Source of the DNA: Paragordius varius
Lineage: Eukaryota; Nematomorpha
Assembly (NCBI GenBank): GCA_964247055.1
Contig: OZ176050.1
Coordinates: 14,756,001-14,820,000, forward strand
Length of the DNA stretch: 64,000 nt
Reading direction: 5' to 3'
The notes under the pieces were generated by a model. The model was not told the DNA's origin and ran no database searches. It saw nothing but the letters and a program-made list of their open reading frames with translations. The position numbers and the translations under genes were made by a program. Below are positions 61,301 through 64,000 of this stretch, piece by piece (position 1 is the stretch's first letter; the number at the start of each line of letters is the position of its first letter).

Positions 61301-63837
61301 TTTATTTGAGATTTTAAGGGGAATCGTAATTTTACACAAAGCCCCGAATTTAAATATAGTAAAATTTAAATTATAATAAGATAAAACGTACAAACTAATT
61401 AAATATTTGTTTTGAATAGCAACCATTTTTTGACCTTGATTATTCCTATATAAAATATATTTTCACATTTTAAAATTAATAGCCATAACGACAGGTTAAA
61501 CTAAAACAAGGTTTAAAAGATGTGCATGTTTTTAAAAAATAATCATATTTTTAGTTTTTGCTTTTATCTTTCCAATCCCGTTTCTAACAATTGCATATAA
61601 AAATTATGGTAAAAATATGGTTTTATAAAATAATTGCAGCTCTATACATGTTAAAAAACTTAAATTATATATTTTAGTCCTTCCTCTTTTTAAATTTTAC
61701 TGTACAATATTATAAAAAAGTAAGAAAACAGTAATTAATTTTATTTATTTTAGCTGGAAAAGTGTGGAGTCCATGGGTGGAAAGAAATGCAGTAAATTTG
61801 GCCGAACTCACTTTGAAGTTGCAGGACTTTCATCGAAAAAATCCTGAAATCGATGTCGCCGATCTCTTTCTGAAAGCTAAAACAACTTCTAATTATAACC
61901 ATTTAGTTGATTACGTTTATGGGACGAAATATGAGGCCTTCTGTGAATTAAATTTGCCAAAACAAAATCTTTTGTATGATAACTCTACTAATATGGCCCT
62001 AATAATTACACCAAAACTTTATTTGAGAAAATTTGCCTGCCAGAATCTAGCAAAAACAGTAAATGTGGACTGGAATGCAGAAACATCCATGAGTGATTGT
62101 TTTCAGATAAACGGTATATTACCTACATTATAGTACGAAGTTAAACTTTAAATTTAATTGCTTAAGTCGCATCAAATATAATCTTTTTATTATAATTCAG
62201 ATTACCGTGACTCGCTGTTCCAAGACAAGCAGAGCCCTTTACTCAAAACCGATGATAGGTTCAGAGTTTTTGATGACAAATCAAACCTAAATCCCTCTTT
62301 TACTTCATTAACAAACTCGGCTGCTAAAGATAATCCAATGGAACGACGATTTAACAGTTTGGGTAATGATGATCCCATAAAAATTATGGGTTTTCAGACG
62401 AAGGGAAAATCTCCCGATAAAAATTGGGTTAACTGGTATCAACTCATGATAGGGTGTGTCATCTCTTTCGTTGGAGGAATAATGCTGACAATAATCATAT
62501 TTGCCGTTTTTATGCGAATTCAACGTCGATATGGATCGTCCTCTCGTGCCAGCAGTTTAAGAAAATCTTCTTCCAGTTCGGTAGATTCTCCTGGCCTGCT
62601 TAACAAATTCTTTTTCCCATCGACCCTTTTCCAAAACTTGCAATTGAATCATAATGGATTACTCCGAGGAACGAATCGCAGCCAAAAAGTTTCCCAATTA
62701 TCGGACACTTTGCTTTTGGGCGGTCTCAATCATCGAAACGGAAGCGTTAAAAGTGATGGAATTAATGGGAATGATTCTTCTGTTTTTGTGGATTTTTGTG
62801 ATCGCCACACAACTCGTCACAAACACGATAGTGGTATTATGCCCTCTTGTGAACGATGTCACAAAGCCAAATTGATCAAACCAAACTTTAGTAATAATAC
62901 ATTAACATACAAGGCTATCAAGGATGTCAATGATTGTGTCTGTGATATGTATGAATTTAAACAAAATCAACAGCATATCTATGAAAGAAATTTAGATTTT
63001 AAAACGGTAAACCACGGATCAGAAAAACAAAATTTTAACATTGATCTCTACAAAAATAACTCCCACTCGCCTCCCTTATGCCATGATTGTGGGGGCGAAA
63101 AGATAGAAGACCCAACAAACACTGAAACCGTAAATTTTGACCAAAAAAGCTCTATTTACGGCGGACAATCCGATAAAAGAATTGTTGCTAATCCATCTTT
63201 AGGCATCACTGATTTATTAATGCGGCGGGAAAATACTTATATGCCATATAACTCGGCTATAAATGTTCGAAATAATGAAAGTCCACTTAATAATCAGCTG
63301 ATGTTCCAATCTGTCATTGAATATCCCAAGGACCGAACACTCACTGAGGGAATTAAAGGAGAACCTCCATCTTATAGCACACTTATACATGCCAGCAATC
63401 ATGAAACTAATCAAATTCGGCCTGCAAACTATTCCGCTGTACTCTTACAAAAGCAAAACTCAAATAATATATATACTGCCGGCTCTAATCTCATATCTAA
63501 ACATAACGAGAATGTAATGTATTATCCATTGACACACGTGCTACCTGTCAATAATCCATATAACACTTTGAATAAAAAACCCCTTCCCCCACCAAAAAGT
63601 AAAAGTGTGGCTCGAAGTTTTTCGATTCGGGAAACGAATTCATCCTTTGCTCAAACAATTAATCCAAATCAATATATGGCGACGAACACAAAATCAAGGA
63701 AAAATAATAGGAGAGAACCCGTTTTTGGGTTAAACTTACCAAATAAACCCTTGAAAAAAGAAGCTTCATTCAAAAATTATGACAAAAATCGAAGACACAA
63801 CCACTCCATTCTAAGTCCCAGTGGATATGATGAATAA
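46245..63837 (+). CDS. Class 5-like transmembrane semaphorin, 15 coding exons, ~1609 aa
   Basis: Coding exons: 46245-46380, 51207-51309, 51717-51834, 51993-52091, 52379-52595, 53399-53487, 54236-54588, 55183-55524, 55999-56392, 56927-57281, 57651-57839, 60226-60423, 60949-61188, 61754-62113, 62201-63837. The sum is 4830 bases, in frame throughout. Order: signal peptide, sema domain (residues ~40-617), PSI (~630-665), thrombospondin type 1 repeats (~736-960), a membrane helix (~1145-1169) and a 440-residue tail. Sema followed by PSI and TSRs defines class 5 semaphorins, which act at the cell surface in axon guidance and adhesion, usually through plexins. Human and fly members have much shorter tails, and vertebrate ones about seven TSRs against three or four degenerate ones here. 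Intron 3 uses a GC donor. Confidence 0.85.
46381..47859. other. Semaphorin intron 1 upstream of iRhom; iRhom promoter region
   Basis: AT-rich, with no coding exon recognised. It holds one short MITE (46783-46940). The promoter and 5' UTR of the iRhom gene must lie here. I see no decisive TATA box in this composition. Confidence 0.5.
46783..46940. mobile_element. 158-bp Tc1/mariner-type MITE
   Basis: Inverted ends CAGTAGAGTATGGCATAAAA and the complement of CAGTAGCGTATGGCATAAAA, with TA on each side (46781-46782, 46941-46942). One mismatch in the terminal ~22 bases. No coding capacity. Confidence 0.8.
47860..50508 (+). CDS. Inactive rhomboid protein (iRhom), 882 aa, intronless
   Basis: A member of the iRhom (RHBDF) family of ER/Golgi membrane pseudoproteases that guide trafficking of EGF-family ligands and of ADAM17. 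Layout: cytosolic basic N-terminus (1-395), first membrane helix ~396-418, the Cys-rich luminal iRhom homology domain (~440-640; NPFTLIHLGAKYSPCMR, GACCIRKDGSGC, CEVIGRPCCIGIRGAC, CSQVDCLADVCG), then six helices with RDLEKLAGPVR, GNLASAIFSPDRADVG, the GPSG motif (743-746) and LPWIDNYAHVFGFVFGG (His 797). The proline before Ser 745 is the iRhom hallmark. The N-terminus has candidate 14-3-3 type sites (RRESVPS at 130-136, KRSQST at 191-196). There are no introns in the coding region. Confidence 0.92.
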   Translation: MAEEDSLKPFPSWVRIKNVVKDGTTEFLGLSPAKDPCAQFNERRLRLVSRRCGSLKPGNGEFGTRSNATRGIDTLDYGIKSNSKKGPPEQIELRSAILSKQPTTDITNISSLQDTSNLNNLSRDLVNKMRRESVPSMAWNGLRNLVSRKKRLSSRWEDTLDAMYKDVSLKSPQDKQRSVLFPRGHHPSHLKRSQSTQILSTLDDSFSYIPRIGSSNRLDTVDGKQPKPYLKNYHPPPFYSTRIGDQSYASKDDEVFIKSFNIQRPKLIQPIAHRRLSTLPQIQPTKEPTFGQKQKSPFSVVPVLKESTPPTKKTSQRTTHPFQPTTDVNKKSNFATRLRQRFESYLHRNREDPSNRRYPAGGILMDIINDPGYSNTLWNNPQWIQDMISLEDFRPFFTYWITTLQTIILILALFLHGFGPVGFGMRHREKILLKPSLALEKAGYLEPENFWLGPNPFTLIHLGAKYSPCMRRDPLIFFEIDERIARESQGACCIRKDGSGCIQSVWQDCQDDRFFAWSHEQGPVCGLDPNYCANPLSSNLKPWSQDITFWPICKTPTYSIANTSNAVIQRNGGERYSRYSVLPSHLTCEVIGRPCCIGIRGACIITTQEYCTFVKGSFHAKANLCSQVDCLADVCGMLPFTTFSFRASKSLSINTDPQVSNSNQNYATKKAIKIPDQIYRLWISLFLQAGIVQLIVTVSFQIVVMRDLEKLAGPVRTGVLYFVSGVGGNLASAIFSPDRADVGPSGAQLGILACLVVELIQTWQILQSPWTALGKLASIYAILFLLGLLPWIDNYAHVFGFVFGGLTSFCIMPYLTFGRWDRRRKLVTLVVSAITLVILYTILLVLFYVFPNTSYRCEWCKYLDCIPLQHRFCNNHEILINP
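50509..51206. other. iRhom 3' region and rest of semaphorin intron 1
   Basis: AATAAA signals at 50625-50630 and 50695-50700 are the likely polyadenylation signals of the iRhom transcript. The 21-codon hydrophobic ORF at 50807 was considered as a signal-peptide exon and rejected on phase. Nothing else is seen. Confidence 0.55.
51207..56392 (+). CDS. Semaphorin exons 2-9: sema domain
   Basis: Recognisable sema blocks: NFSVLISDPVSHSIIVGA, CANYVRIIHSFQNKLFICGT with SFQNKLFICGTNALDPVC, DGKGRSPYAS, FYVGTWLDYSG, PEFVAMFDIGQYIYAFFRE, YSRVARICKNDCGG, WVTFRKARILCS, GICTYSLTSIEKVFEGPY, then MIVHPIKVV and FLIYLSSPSTNGIYKFLY. Exons 7 and 9 contain long Lys/Ser/Asn-rich insertions relative to usual sema domains (around residues 300-345 and 495-535). 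Exon 3 ends GAAAAG followed by GCAAAT, a GC-AG intron. All other introns are GT-AG. Confidence 0.85.
51445..51679. mobile_element. ~235-bp palindromic MITE in semaphorin intron 2 (copy 1)
   Basis: Ends: ATACCATTTACAATTCG...CACCCTTGAACAATTCAAAT at the left, and GGGTGAATTTGAACTG...AAATGGTGTAT at the right, inverted to each other. The next copy is at 54812-55048. The terminal ATACCATT and the CCTTGAACA-TTCAA units are shared with the MITE in the array. Confidence 0.7.
52691..52948. mobile_element. ~258-bp Tc1/mariner-like MITE in semaphorin intron 5
   Basis: Left end TAGTAAAAATTGAAATTATA with CGGATAAAACG; right end TTTTTGTCCGTATAATTTTA with ATTTTTGTATTA. These are the two inverted ends of a family whose full terminus reads TACAGTAAAAATTGAAATTA. 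A diverged relative sits at about 53044-53294 in the same intron (right end TTTTGTCCGTGTGG...TTTTACTGTA). Confidence 0.7.
53607..54217. mobile_element. Two MITE copies in semaphorin intron 6
   Basis: A short diverged copy lies at about 53607-53768, and a full one at about 53940-54217 (AAAAATTGAAATTATACGGA at the left, GTGTCCGTATAATTTGAAAT at the right). The second ends about 18 bases before the acceptor of exon 7 (54236). Confidence 0.6.
54812..55048. mobile_element. ~237-bp palindromic MITE in semaphorin intron 7 (copy 2)
   Basis: Same family as 51445-51679: ATACCATTCAGTTCAAATTC and CACCCTTGAACAATTC at the left, GAGGTGAATTTAAATTG and AATGGTAT at the right. Confidence 0.7.
55611..55880. mobile_element. 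MITE copy in semaphorin intron 8
   Basis: Left ACAGTAAAGGAGAAATTTAT with AAAGATAAAACATAAAAAG; right end ATAGATTTTACTGTATA. A diverged member of the TACAGTAAAAATTG family. Confidence 0.5.
56623..56903. mobile_element. ~280-bp MITE in semaphorin intron 9
   Basis: Left CAGTAAAATTTGATATTATA with CGGACAAATCG; right ACGTTTTGTCCGTATAATTT with CAATTTTTGCTGTA. It ends about 22 bases before the acceptor of exon 10 (56927). Confidence 0.7.
56927..57281 (+). CDS. Semaphorin exon 10: end of sema blade and PSI domain
   Basis: KYLYVLTDTAVLKLNLAKC leads into the Cys-rich PSI module: LCLGSNDPLCGWDKLLNECRP. This is the standard transition in semaphorins. The exon continues with a linker (HYWKPAPVSCPAQQS...). 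It begins in phase 0 after TTTGTAG and ends in phase 1. Confidence 0.9.
57651..62113 (+). CDS. Semaphorin exons 11-14: thrombospondin type 1 repeats
   Basis: Exon 11 (57651-57839) has a partial TSR starting NWSEWKKC. Exon 12 (60226-60423) has the best TSR: NGGWSKWTVWSECQ, then SRIRTRTCNNP, FGGRNCQG and QLCPYARDC. Exon 13 (60949-61188) has HWSQWTNWGPSC, QTRSRQC and CVGSPLDIRFC. Exon 14 (61754-62113) begins VWSPWVE but has lost the rest of the TSR pattern and forms a juxtamembrane stem. All four exons are phase 1-1, as is usual for TSR exons. Confidence 0.85.
57890..60180. repeat. Repeat-rich semaphorin intron 11
   Basis: A ~60-base direct repeat (ATTAATCAAGCATC, then CTAACTGACAC or TTAACTGACAC, then ACATCTTT) occurs at about 58265-58325 and 60035-60095, with a partial copy at 58757. 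Between them is an inverted repeat (58379-58436 against 59318-59376, about 80% alike) and paired ATTAGCC/GCTAATG motifs near 58557 and 59078. The left end of a TACAGTAAAAATT-type MITE lies at 57892. Small ORFs at 58579 and 59595 have no recognised family. Confidence 0.45.
60430..60690. mobile_element. MITE copy in semaphorin intron 12, left end lost
   Basis: The right end is clear at 60646-60690 (TTTTTACGTTTTGTCCGTAT, then AATTTTAATTTTTGTATA). The left end is not recognised; a (TA)n run lies at 60485-60507. Confidence 0.5.
61358..61707. mobile_element. MITE copy in semaphorin intron 13
   Basis: Left TATAGTAAAATTTAAATTAT with AAGATAAAACGTA; right TTTAAATTTTACTGTACA. Internal AGCAACCATTTTTTGACCTT matches the interior of the other copies. 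It ends ~46 bases before exon 14. Confidence 0.5.
62201..63837 (+). CDS. Semaphorin exon 15: membrane helix and long cytoplasmic tail
   Basis: After a short stem comes WVNWYQLMIGC, then the hydrophobic segment VISFVGGIMLTIIIFAVFM and a basic stop-transfer IQRRY. The ~440-residue tail is Ser/Asn-rich. It has two CxxC-like clusters (CERCHKAKL, CHDCGGEK), a PPSY motif (GEPPSYSTL, a potential WW-domain ligand) and a proline-rich KKPLPPPKSK stretch (potential SH3 ligand). The frame is clean to the stop at 63837. Confidence 0.85.
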
Positions 63838-64000
63838 CATGCCAAACTTTGGAAACATCTTTAAGTCATAACATTATTCAAATAACTAAATTTACGATAG
63901 AATAATATATTGAATTTTTTCAAATAATTTATATAATTATGCATTTATTAGAAATTACAGAAATTAAATTCCAAACTTCATAGTCATTTTTATATTATTA
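63838..64000 (+). other. Semaphorin 3' UTR start
   Basis: AT-rich sequence after the stop. ATTAAA at about 63963 is a possible polyadenylation signal. The end of the transcript may lie outside the window. Confidence 0.35.

Overview
The window is strongly AT-rich metazoan DNA with spliceosomal introns, a class 5-type semaphorin, an iRhom and many decayed transposons. The gene content and style fit an arthropod or similar invertebrate (an AT-rich parasitic copepod would be a reasonable guess), but nothing here fixes the species. LAYOUT. (1) 1-6.3 kb: one phase-1 exon of an unrecognised gene at 19-114, then intron-like DNA holding a 1.56 kb non-autonomous Tc1/mariner-type element (1493-3051) with a GC-rich element nested in it, a degenerate ~150/300-bp tandem repeat on both sides of that insertion, and a very diverged relative of the array unit described next. 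(2) 6.3-43.48 kb: a tandem and inverted array. Each unit joins three phase-1 exons of a gene fragment (exons A, B, C) to a hAT-family DNA transposon of the GTF2IRD2/ZBED5-like group. The terminal sequence of the hAT begins inside exon C and supplies its last codons and stop. I count six type-1 units, one type-2 unit in direct orientation and three palindromes of type-2 units at about 8.7-11.4, 16.9-19.5 and 26.0-28.7 kb. In one palindrome the centre lies in the opposite orientation to the other two. A 5'-truncated RTE-like LINE sits at the same site in three units, so it spread with the array. A separate, apparently full-length RTE-like LINE (35476-38810, 998-aa ORF with PHD-type finger, candidate HDV-like ribozyme at its 5' end) interrupts one unit. 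The array stops abruptly near 43484. (3) 43.5-64 kb: host genes. A semaphorin with signal peptide, sema, PSI, thrombospondin type 1 repeats, one membrane helix and a long cytoplasmic tail can be assembled from 15 exons (46245-63837, about 1609 aa, all junctions phase-consistent). Its first intron contains an intronless iRhom gene (47860-50508, 882 aa) on the same strand. The semaphorin introns carry repeated copies of a ~260-bp Tc1/mariner-like MITE and of a ~235-bp palindromic MITE related to one inside the array. HOW IT FITS. iRhoms act on ER trafficking of membrane proteins and semaphorins are guidance receptors or ligands; nothing in the sequence links the two beyond their nesting. The array looks like amplified debris of a gene broken by a hAT element. 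No prokaryotic features, CRISPR arrays, rRNA or tRNA genes were seen.
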